A DNA stretch of 64,000 nucleotides, taken from NCBI GenBank assembly GCA_958296245.1, contig OY282458.1, positions 2,036,197-2,100,196 of the forward strand, written 5' to 3'. The DNA is from an uncultured Dehalococcoidia bacterium. GTDB taxonomy: Bacteria > Chloroflexota > Dehalococcoidia > Lucifugimonadales > G958296245. Shown piece after piece: positions 36,879-46,822 of this stretch. Each line of letters begins with the position of its first letter. Positions within the stretch are counted from its first letter, which is position 1. The position numbers were made by a program, and so were the translations under genes. The notes beneath the pieces are model-generated. The model did no database searches. It was not told the origin of the DNA and saw only the letters and a program-made list of their open reading frames with translations.

Positions 36879-37323
36879 ACTATCCGGCACGGTTGCGTTT
36901 CCTCTCGGCAGACGCCGGGAGCCGAGGCTCCCACAGCGTCTTGACATTCAAGAAGTCCTCGTAGCTCGCGTCGGGCAGTTCGGTCAGTCTGCCCCTCAGC
37001 GTACGGAGAGACGGTTTCCCCACCGTGGGGCGCTGCACGGGCGTGAGCCTGCCGCACGGCTCCCCCCGGCGGGTGATGATCACGTCTTCGCCATCATCGA
37101 GGCTTCGGAGTATCTCGCTGACCCTGGCCTTGAACTCTCTTATGCCGTAGGTAGTCATGCCGCACGCCGTCATGTGGTTATATCCTGAAGCGTCGTGACC
37201 ACATAACTTACCTGGCAGGCGGGTGAGACAACGCCCCCGTTGCCCGCTAGGACACTGGGGATTTACAATGGCGTTCTTGCAGGGTACGAATACGGTCACG
37301 GCAATTTGGGGGCCTGCGATTCA
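36691..37323. repeat. ~80-bp direct repeats flanking an antitoxin gene
   Basis: 36691-36769 and 37244-37323 are about 90 % identical (both start ccgctaggacactggggatt and end tgcgattca). They represent two versions of the 3' end of the GT4 gene and bracket the minus-strand Phd antitoxin gene. Confidence 0.85.
36880..37158 (-). CDS. Orphan Phd/YefM-type antitoxin
   Basis: The 92-residue product starts MTTYGIREFKARVSEILRSL and contains GEDVIITRRGEPCGRLTPV, the standard Phd/YefM beta-hairpin pattern. A variable C-terminal tail follows. No PIN or Doc toxin gene is adjacent. ATG 37158 is chosen from motif position; the frame is open to 37299. It is transcribed against the glycan operon and is flanked by duplicated ends of the GT4 gene, so it is a recent insertion. 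Confidence 0.8.
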   Translation of the reverse strand: MTTYGIREFKARVSEILRSLDDGEDVIITRRGEPCGRLTPVQRPTVGKPSLRTLRGRLTELPDASYEDFLNVKTLWEPRLPASAERKRNRAG

Positions 37324-37364
37324 ATGGCAAGGGTCTGGACCGCAGCCTCAGTCATGGGTCACGC

Positions 37365-38153
37365 ATGAGCGAAGCCCGCTCCTCGAAACACAGACTTATA
37401 ATTCAGACTCGATTCGATAAGATAGCGGCCACCTACGAGGACACCGTCGGAGCGCGGCGGCAGGCTTTCAACGACTCCGTTGACCAGATCGTGTTGGACT
37501 ACGCTCGGGCCGAGGCGCGCCCGCTGTCGGTGTTGGATGCCGCCTGCGGGACCGGCTCGCGTTGGACCCGGATGAAGGAGGCGTTGCCCGGTATTCAACT
37601 CTATGGGTTTGACGCCAGCCCTCAAATGGTCGCAATCGCCAAGTCCCGAGAGAGGAGCGGATTCAGCGTAGTCAAGGTCTGCGATCTGACCGGCATTTCA
37701 TATCCCGACGAGTCCTTCGACCTGGTCACCTGCCTCTTCTTCCCGTTCTCCTGCCTGACCTCTGCCGTCGATAGACGGAAAGCCGCACAGGAGCTGGGCC
37801 GGATGCTGCGGCCGAATGGACTGCTGTTCGTGGATGCGATAAATCGCTGGCACCTGGGCGAAGGGGAAGGATTCCACCGGAGCTGGCCGACCGCGATCTG
37901 GGAGTATCTCCGGTCGGTGGTCGACCCCAACCTCGAAGCCGGCGACAAGGTATACTCCACCCAACTGGATGGCAGCCCCCTGGAAGGGTTCATGCACGGG
38001 TACTCGAAGAGCTCCTTCAGACGCTTGTTTACGGAGGCTGGACTGACCATCGAGCGGGAGTACGTCATCGGCTATAACACGGGGGAAATCCATTCCAAGG
38101 CCACCCGCGGGAATCTGCTCTTGGTCTGCCGCCTCAAGGGCTTGGACCACTAG
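37365..38153 (+). CDS. Class I SAM-dependent methyltransferase
   Basis: The 262-residue protein has motif I VLDAACGTGSRW, then YGFDASPQMVAIAK, FDLVTCLFFPFSCL and LGRMLRPNGLLFVD, the standard UbiE/class I order. It probably methylates a sugar of the surface glycan (inference from context). Its ATG overlaps by 4 bp the stop of the older GT4 3' end at 37366-37368, showing that these two genes were once directly coupled. Confidence 0.87.
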   Translation: MSEARSSKHRLIIQTRFDKIAATYEDTVGARRQAFNDSVDQIVLDYARAEARPLSVLDAACGTGSRWTRMKEALPGIQLYGFDASPQMVAIAKSRERSGFSVVKVCDLTGISYPDESFDLVTCLFFPFSCLTSAVDRRKAAQELGRMLRPNGLLFVDAINRWHLGEGEGFHRSWPTAIWEYLRSVVDPNLEAGDKVYSTQLDGSPLEGFMHGYSKSSFRRLFTEAGLTIEREYVIGYNTGEIHSKATRGNLLLVCRLKGLDH

Positions 38154-38182
38154 GCACCCCCAGGAAAGGAATAGACCCTATA

Positions 38183-39040
38183 ATTAGCGGCCTGAAGCCC
38201 TCATGCCCCCTCTGCGGACATTCCAGCACTTTGCAGTTCTCCACGCGTGGATACACAGTCTTTGCCTGTCAGGGCGACTGCGGTTTGCTCTTCGTGCATC
38301 CCTATCCTGGGGAAGAGAGAGTACATCATGAAGCCGCGCACGGCCATGAAGACATGGAAATCTCCGACCCTGAAACCTACTACTGGGCTTCTGTGGAGTA
38401 CTACAACCTGTGGTTTCCGCTAATTGACGCCTCGGCTGGAGATACAGGAACGGTGCTTGACGTGGGGTGTGGAACGGGCCGCCTGCTGGAGCTGTTGAGT
38501 CTCAAGTTGGCAGGCGTGGGCATCGAACCCAACCCGGCCAGAGCCGCAAAAGCCCGCCAAGTCTCCGGCGCTGCCATTATTGAATCAACCTTCGAAGCCG
38601 CAACAGAACTGGAGCCTGGCTCATTCGATAGAATCATGTTCATCAATGTGGTTTCTCACATTCCCATCAGCAGCTTTCCTTGGCTCTTTGGTCGTTTACA
38701 AGACCTGCTTAAACCGGGAGGGGCAGTAATCTTGAAAACTGGCGAGAGCAGTCCTACGGTAGGACGGTGGGATATCTTCGATTGGGAGATACCGGACCAC
38801 GTTCACTTCTTCGGTCTGAATACCATGACCTATCTGGCGGACAAATATGGGTTCGACATCGTTCGTCATCACCGGAGAGCTCACGCGGAGGATATGTTTT
38901 CCAAAGAGTTGTGGAAGGCATCGGGGAGAAGCCGACTCCGGAATCTCTTCAAGAAGATGTTGGTACAGGTCCCCTTCGCCCTGCAAGCGCTTCGGTACTG
39001 TTCAATCGGGTCCGCGGCGTCCGTGTTTATTCCAGCCTGA
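38183..39040 (+). CDS. Zinc-ribbon class I SAM methyltransferase, non-ATG start
   Basis: The protein has motif I VLDVGCGTGRLLELL, GVGIEPNPARAAKAR and LKPGGAVILKTGES. The first ATG/GTG/TTG in frame is TTG 38231. However, codons upstream encode SCPLCGHSS, the first half of a zinc ribbon whose second half (CQGDCGLLFVHP) lies downstream. Such CPxCG-C-CG heads are normal in sugar methyltransferases, so translation must begin upstream of 38204. AGGAAAGGA at 38162-38170 precedes ATT 38183 and CTG 38192; one of these is the likely start. It probably acts on a nucleotide sugar. Confidence 0.82.
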   Translation: MSGLKPSCPLCGHSSTLQFSTRGYTVFACQGDCGLLFVHPYPGEERVHHEAAHGHEDMEISDPETYYWASVEYYNLWFPLIDASAGDTGTVLDVGCGTGRLLELLSLKLAGVGIEPNPARAAKARQVSGAAIIESTFEAATELEPGSFDRIMFINVVSHIPISSFPWLFGRLQDLLKPGGAVILKTGESSPTVGRWDIFDWEIPDHVHFFGLNTMTYLADKYGFDIVRHHRRAHAEDMFSKELWKASGRSRLRNLFKKMLVQVPFALQALRYCSIGSAASVFIPA

Positions 39041-39094
39041 TAGTATTGGCGCCGAAGGACGGCGCCGCTAGAAATTAGGAGAAGTGAGGATTCC

Positions 39095-40207
39095 CTGTCC
39101 ACGCATCCCATCCCCCTAGTCGACCTGAAAGCGCAATACGCCGCCATCAAACCGGAAATCCGGTCCGCAATTGATGAGGTGCTTGACAGCGCCCAATTCA
39201 TAAACGGCCCTGAGGTATCCAATTTCGAGCAGAGGTTCGCCGCCTTCTGCGGCACAGAGTTCGCTGTAGGCGTAGGCAACGGCACCGACGCCCTGACCCT
39301 GACGCTCAAAGCCCTGGGAGTCGGCCCCGGCGATGAAGTGATAACTACCGCCAACACCTTCATCGCCACCGCCGAGACCATCGTTGTAGTCGGGGCAACG
39401 CCGGTCTTCGTTGACGTGGACCCGGCCCACTACAACATGACTGCCGAAGGCCTCAGCGCGGCCATCACTCCCAGGACCAAGGCGGCCATTCCGGTCCATC
39501 TATACGGACAGCCGGCGCCTATGGCGGAGATAATGGAGGTTGCCCGGCGGCGATCCATCAAGGTCATCGAGGACGCGGCGCAAGCTCATGGGGCCGAGTA
39601 TAATGGCAAACGAGCGGGAAGCTGGGGCGATGCGGCGGCCTTCAGCTTCTATCCGGCCAAGAATCTGGGGGCCTATGGCGACGCCGGGGCTGTGGTTACG
39701 AACGACGAAGAGCTGGCCGTCGCCGTGCGAATGTTGCGGGACCACGGACGGACCGACAAGTACCTGCACGAATACGTTGGAGTCAACAGCCGTCTGGACA
39801 CGCTCCAAGCTGCCGTTCTGGGGGTAAAGCTGAACCATATGGAGGAGTGGAACGAGGCGCGGAGGGCGGTCGCCGCGAAATATGACGCGGCCCTGGGCGA
39901 GTTTCCGTGGTTGACTCTGCCCGCCCAGATGCCCGGCGGCAGACACGTCTATCATCTCTACGTCGTCCGAAGCGACCGGAGGGAAGAGCTGAGGCAACAC
40001 CTTTCCGACAGCGGGATTGGCGTCGGGATACACTACCCGGTCCCGTTGCACCTCCAGCCGGCGTTCCGGGCGCTTGGGTACGGCATGGGCGATTTCCCGG
40101 TTTCTGAGCGGCTTGCCGGTTCCATCCTGTCGATTCCGATGTATCCGGAAGTGAGCGAGGCGCTGTCGCACCGGGTCGTTCAGACCATCGGGGCATTCGA
40201 TGGCTAG
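39095..40207 (+). CDS. DegT/DnrJ/EryC1/StrS-family PLP sugar aminotransferase, non-ATG start
   Basis: Reading from CTG 39095 gives a ~370-residue protein, the normal family length. It has PLVDLKAQYAAIKPEI at the N-terminus, VGNGTDALTLTLKALG, VIEDAAQAHGAEYNGK, and the PLP-lysine segment AFSFYPAKNLGAYGD. GTG 39179 would cut off the conserved first ~28 residues. GAGG lies 5 bp before the CTG. The family transaminates keto-sugar nucleotides. WlbE/DegT-type enzymes follow a WlbA-like dehydrogenase, which fits the gene at 34476. Confidence 0.88.
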   Translation: MSTHPIPLVDLKAQYAAIKPEIRSAIDEVLDSAQFINGPEVSNFEQRFAAFCGTEFAVGVGNGTDALTLTLKALGVGPGDEVITTANTFIATAETIVVVGATPVFVDVDPAHYNMTAEGLSAAITPRTKAAIPVHLYGQPAPMAEIMEVARRRSIKVIEDAAQAHGAEYNGKRAGSWGDAAAFSFYPAKNLGAYGDAGAVVTNDEELAVAVRMLRDHGRTDKYLHEYVGVNSRLDTLQAAVLGVKLNHMEEWNEARRAVAAKYDAALGEFPWLTLPAQMPGGRHVYHLYVVRSDRREELRQHLSDSGIGVGIHYPVPLHLQPAFRALGYGMGDFPVSERLAGSILSIPMYPEVSEALSHRVVQTIGAFDG

Positions 40208-40216
40208 CGGGACTCC

Positions 40217-40975
40217 ATGAAAATCTCTATCGTAGTCCCGGTGTTCAACGACATGCGGGTTGGCCGCGCCTTGGAGTCCATACTGTCCCAGCAACACGAG
40301 CACGAGCTCGAAATTATCGTCGTGGACGCCGGCTCCACGGACGGGACGTTGGCCGTCCTCGAAGCGTATCGGGATAGAATCACAATCCTTATCAGCGAGC
40401 CGGATAAAGGTATCTTCGACGGCGTAAACAAGGGCATTGCCAGGACTTCCGGGGCCTCTCACGACGTGGTGCATTTCATGAGCGCCGATGACCAATACGT
40501 AGATCCATTTGTAATTCGTGCCGTTATGGATGTCTTCCAGTCGGAGGAAGATATTGATGCTTGTTACGGCGACCAAATTTACATGAACGAAGCCGGCAAG
40601 ACAGTCCGATATTGGAAGGCTGGCAACTACCGTAGAGCAAAGATACACTTTGGCTGGTTGCCTCCACACATGGCGTTCTTCGTGCGGAAGCGCATCTATG
40701 AACATCATGGCATGTTCAATTTGAGGTATCCTATCGCAGCGGACCAGGATTTCATGTTGCGGCTGCTATACAAGCACCGGATCAAAGTGAGGTATTTGAG
40801 ACGAATACTGGTGAATATGGCGCCGGGCGGCAACGCCACCAAGAACATCCTGAGAATTTTCAAGGCCAACCTGGAAGTGGCCCGTATCTGCTGGAATGAT
40901 GGCCTGCCCGGACTGTTGCTGTTCCCCGTGCTAAAGCCCGCCAGGAAGGTATTCCAGTTTATAAGCCGTCCTTAG
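40217..40975 (+). CDS. Family 2 glycosyltransferase
   Basis: The 252-residue protein begins KISIVVPVFNDMRVGRALESI, has EIIVVDAGSTDGTL and the donor/metal site MSADDQYVD, and lacks membrane helices. This is the compact WcaA-like GT2 type that adds one sugar to the lipid-linked unit. The start lies 9 bp after the aminotransferase stop, in the same operon. Confidence 0.9.
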   Translation: MKISIVVPVFNDMRVGRALESILSQQHEHELEIIVVDAGSTDGTLAVLEAYRDRITILISEPDKGIFDGVNKGIARTSGASHDVVHFMSADDQYVDPFVIRAVMDVFQSEEDIDACYGDQIYMNEAGKTVRYWKAGNYRRAKIHFGWLPPHMAFFVRKRIYEHHGMFNLRYPIAADQDFMLRLLYKHRIKVRYLRRILVNMAPGGNATKNILRIFKANLEVARICWNDGLPGLLLFPVLKPARKVFQFISRP

Positions 40976-41054
40976 ATGACTTTCATCAAGGAGAAGCGCC
41001 CAATGAACGTCGTTGTCGCCTGAGCCGGCGGCTTCAAATGCCTCTGCTTGCCCA

Positions 41055-41552
41055 ATGAATAACCGGCGGCCCGAACGAGAGTCCATATGGAGCGTTGGAC
41101 GCAGGTGGCTGCCTTGGTGTTTGGGCCTGATATTCGCCCTGACGATTGGGTGGACGGCATTCATCGCTGTCACCGAGGTTTCCGGCGGCAAGCATGATGG
41201 CATGGCGGCGACTGTGAGGGTGGTGGTCAGCGAAAGCGCGCCGGCCGTACAGCTGATAGTCGTTTATGCTATCTTCATCATAACGGTCTTGGACATCGCC
41301 GGAGGTGCGACGATGGTTACATACAGGTACTTGGAAAGGAAGTTCCTCAAGCCCCTTGAAGAAAAACTTCGGGCCGAGGCCCGGGCGGAGGGCGTAGCCG
41401 AGGGCATAGCGGAGGGCCGGGCGGAGGGCGTGGCGGAAGGCGTGGCCGAGGGCCGATCTGCGACCCAGCACGAGTGGGAAGGGTGGAACCGCCGCCGCGA
41501 GGAGGCGGCTGCGAGAGGTGAGCCTTTTAGCGAACCGCCGCCGGGCAGTTGA
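41055..41552 (+). CDS. Small membrane protein with AEG-repeat tail (copy 1)
   Basis: ATG 41055 (MNNRRPERESIW) gives 165 residues; a TTG at 41013 would add 14. Two membrane helices (WLPWCLGLIFALTIGWTAF and LIVVYAIFIITVLDIAGGA) are followed by a cytoplasmic-type segment YRYLERKFLKPLEEKL. A tail of A-E-G-R/V repeats follows, then a basic end. The tail may be a flexible or coiled spacer. Function unknown. It is almost identical to the next gene and inserted between a GT2 gene and the epimerase. Confidence 0.6.
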   Translation: MNNRRPERESIWSVGRRWLPWCLGLIFALTIGWTAFIAVTEVSGGKHDGMAATVRVVVSESAPAVQLIVVYAIFIITVLDIAGGATMVTYRYLERKFLKPLEEKLRAEARAEGVAEGIAEGRAEGVAEGVAEGRSATQHEWEGWNRRREEAAARGEPFSEPPPGS

Positions 41553-41626
41553 TACGAAGAACTCGGAGGCAGTTATGAACACTGTTGTCGCTGGGGGCGG
41601 CGGCTTCAGACGTTGTCGCTTGCCCA

Positions 41627-42160
41627 ATGAATAACTGGCGGCCTGAACGAGAGTCCATATGGAGCATTGGACGCAGGTGGCTGCCTTGGTGTTTGGGCCT
41701 GATATTCGCCCTGACGATTGGGTGGACGGCATTCATCGCTGTCACCGAGGTTTCCGGCGGCAAGCATGATGGCATGGCGGCGACTGTGAGGGTGGTGGTC
41801 AGCGAAAGCGCGCCGGCCGTACAGCTGATAGTCGTTTATGCTATCTTCATCATAACGGTCTTGGACATCGCCGGAGGTGCGACGATGGTTACATACAGGT
41901 ACTTGGAAAGGAAGTTTCTCAAGCCCCTCGAAGAAAAACTTCAGGCGGAGGCCCGGGCAGAGGGCCGGGCGGAAGGCGTGGCAGAGGGCCGGGCGGAAGG
42001 CGTGGCAGAGGGCCGGGCGGAGGGCGTGGCAGAGGGCCGGGCGGAGGGCGTGGCCGAGGGCATATCTGCGACCCACCGCGAGTGGGAAGGGTGGAACCGC
42101 CGCCGCGAGGAGGCGGCTGCGAGGGGCGAGCCTTTTAGCGAACCGCCGCCGGGCAGTTGA
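41627..42160 (+). CDS. Small membrane protein with AEG-repeat tail (copy 2)
   Basis: ATG 41627 gives 177 residues, the same protein as copy 1 over the two membrane helices and the YRYLERKFLKPLEEKL segment. It has 12 more residues of the A-E-G-R/V repeat. The repeat is encoded by near-perfect gccgggcgga-type units, so its length can vary by replication slippage. It ends 22 bp before the epimerase ATG. Confidence 0.6.
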   Translation: MNNWRPERESIWSIGRRWLPWCLGLIFALTIGWTAFIAVTEVSGGKHDGMAATVRVVVSESAPAVQLIVVYAIFIITVLDIAGGATMVTYRYLERKFLKPLEEKLQAEARAEGRAEGVAEGRAEGVAEGRAEGVAEGRAEGVAEGISATHREWEGWNRRREEAAARGEPFSEPPPGS

Positions 42161-42182
42161 TACGAAGAACTCGAAAGCAGTT

Positions 42183-43136
42183 ATGAACACCGTTGTCGCC
42201 GGGGCCGGCGGCTTCATCGGCCATCACCTCGTCAAGCGGCTGAAAGCCGGAGGCCATTGGGTCCGGGGCGTGGACATCAAACCGCCCGAGTTCGAGGACA
42301 GCGCCGCCGACGAGTTCGTGATTGCCGACCTGCGCAATTTTGAGAGCTGCCTGCAGGCCGCCGACGGCATGGACGACGTCTACCAACTGGCCGCCGACAT
42401 GGGCGGCATCGGCTACATCACCGCCAACCACGCCTTCCTGACCCGCAACAACACCCTCATCAACAGCCATATGCTGGAAGCGGCGCGAGTTTCGCGGGCA
42501 AAACGATACCTCTACACCAGCTCCGCCTGTGTCTACCCCAGCTTTCTGCAGACCGCCGAGGACGTCACCTCCCTCCGGGAAGACGAGGCCATCCCCGCCG
42601 ACCCGGAGAAGGGCTACGGGTGGGAGAAGTTGTTCGCCGAGCAGCTGACCTCCTACTACCACGAGGAGTGCGGCTTGGACGCGCGCATCGTCCGCCTCCA
42701 CAACGTCTATGGCCCCCTCGGGACCTACGACGGCGGAAAGGAGAAGGCCCCGGCGGCGGTCTGCCGCAAGGTAGCCCTAGCCGAGGATGGCGGAGGCATC
42801 GATATCTGGGGCGACGGCGAACAGACCCGCAGCTTCTGCTACATAGACGATTGCATCGAAGGGCTGCGGCGCATCATGGAGTCGGGTTACACCAAGCCGG
42901 TAAACCTGGGCACCGAGGAGCTGATTACCATCAACCAGTTGCTGGATGCCGTATGCGCCGCCGCCGGAAAGCATCTAACCCGCAACTATGACCTGACCAA
43001 GCCGCAGGGAGTGCGGGGCCGCAACAGCGACAACACCGTCCTGAACGAAATCATCGGCTGGCAGCCGAAAACAGCCATCGGGGACGGTATCAAGCACACC
43101 TACCGCTGGATAGCCGGCGAACTAGCCAAGCGTTAG
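42183..43136 (+). CDS. NAD-dependent sugar-nucleotide epimerase (GDP-mannose 3,5-epimerase-like)
   Basis: The 317-residue SDR protein starts MNTVVAGAGGFIGHHLVKRL (NAD motif) and has the family's DMGGIGYI segment. It also has YTSSACVYPS, the catalytic Y-x-x-x-K as YGWEK, and WGDGEQTRSFCYIDDC. These fit GDP-mannose 3,5-epimerase-like enzymes that make GDP-L-galactose or GDP-L-gulose. ATG 42183 is clear from the NAD motif; the frame open from 41877 runs through the inserted repeat units. It ends the glycan operon. Confidence 0.9.
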   Translation: MNTVVAGAGGFIGHHLVKRLKAGGHWVRGVDIKPPEFEDSAADEFVIADLRNFESCLQAADGMDDVYQLAADMGGIGYITANHAFLTRNNTLINSHMLEAARVSRAKRYLYTSSACVYPSFLQTAEDVTSLREDEAIPADPEKGYGWEKLFAEQLTSYYHEECGLDARIVRLHNVYGPLGTYDGGKEKAPAAVCRKVALAEDGGGIDIWGDGEQTRSFCYIDDCIEGLRRIMESGYTKPVNLGTEELITINQLLDAVCAAAGKHLTRNYDLTKPQGVRGRNSDNTVLNEIIGWQPKTAIGDGIKHTYRWIAGELAKR

Positions 43137-43271
43137 ATAGCGATGCAACGTACGAACGGGTAGCCATTGGCCTTGTTCCCCAACGCCATCCGCCCTAGCA
43201 GCGATGCTCCAATGGGTGTTGGCGCCAGCAGACGGGAACCCTCTTTTCGCCCGACAGAATTTCTGTGAACG

Positions 43272-46621
<3,350 letters not shown>

Positions 46622-46638
46622 GCAGACGCAGGCCCCAT

Positions 46639-46729
46639 CATCTATCCCCGCGTGTGCGGGGGAACCTTGCCCTCAGGCTCGCGACGCGTTAACCTAACAG
46701 GGCCTATCCCCACGGTAGTCGGGGAATCC
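46639..46729 (-). CRISPR. Inverted degenerate mini-CRISPR (CreR-like crRNA gene) between cas3 and cas8e
   Basis: Read on the minus strand there is a degenerate repeat (46729-46701: hairpin CCCC...GGGG then ATAGGCC), a 34-nt spacer (46700-46667) and a second repeat (46666-46639) matching 26 of 28 positions of the main array repeat. After handle AUAGGCCC the guide begins TGTTAGGTTAACGC. The plus-strand sequence just downstream of the cas8e promoter, from 46788, is TGTTAAGTTAAAGC. Of the first 14 positions only 6 and 12 differ, the positions flipped out in Cascade complexes. Matching falls off beyond about position 21. This predicts Cascade binding without cleavage, hence repression. Confidence 0.8.
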
Positions 46730-46751
46730 TTGGGCGATCCGACCCAGAGGC

Positions 46752-46780
46752 TTGACCTCGAAGGATTTCCACTATACTAT
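46752..46780 (+). promoter_or_regulatory. Promoter of the cas8e (Cascade) operon
   Basis: TTGACC (46752-46757) is followed by a 17-bp spacer and TACTAT (46775-46780); TATACT at 46773-46778 is an alternative -10. The region is the most AT-rich part of the gap and lies 43-70 bp before the cas8e ATG. Confidence 0.65.
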
Positions 46781-46784
46781 ATAT

Positions 46785-46820
46785 AACTGTTAAGTTAAAG
46801 CTGCGCAATCAAGAGCCAAA
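46785..46820 (+). promoter_or_regulatory. Predicted Cascade target site in the cas8e leader
   Basis: AAC (46785-46787) would act as PAM, and the protospacer-like sequence starts at 46788. Its first 14 positions match the mini-CRISPR guide except at 6 and 12, and 21 of 33 positions match overall. The PAM's last base equals the eighth handle base (C), as in the main array, where spacers often begin with G or C after the 28-nt repeat. Occupancy would block initiation or early elongation of the cas operon. Confidence 0.7.
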
Positions 46821-46822
46821 AA

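Larger units (their letters stand above)
41003..42182. repeat. Two tandem ~0.6-kb units inserted at the 5' end of the epimerase gene
   Basis: Unit 1 (41003-41574) and unit 2 (41575-42182) each begin with a copy of the first ~33 bp of the epimerase gene (ATGAACnnnGTTGTCGCC then GGCGGCTTC), followed by a membrane-protein gene. The units are nearly identical. They differ by 36 bp within the AEG-coding repeat region. The intact epimerase gene begins at 42183. Confidence 0.85.

Noticed and set aside
41877-42182. Upstream extension of the epimerase frame (102 extra codons)
   Set aside because: It runs through the repeat tail of the inserted membrane-protein gene in another frame. The NAD-binding motif at ATG 42183 fixes the true start.
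43133-43262. Minus-strand segment resembling the C-terminus of a Gre-type factor (PTPIGASLLGR)
   Set aside because: Only about 10 residues fit and no start or upstream domain is present. Too little to call even a remnant with confidence.
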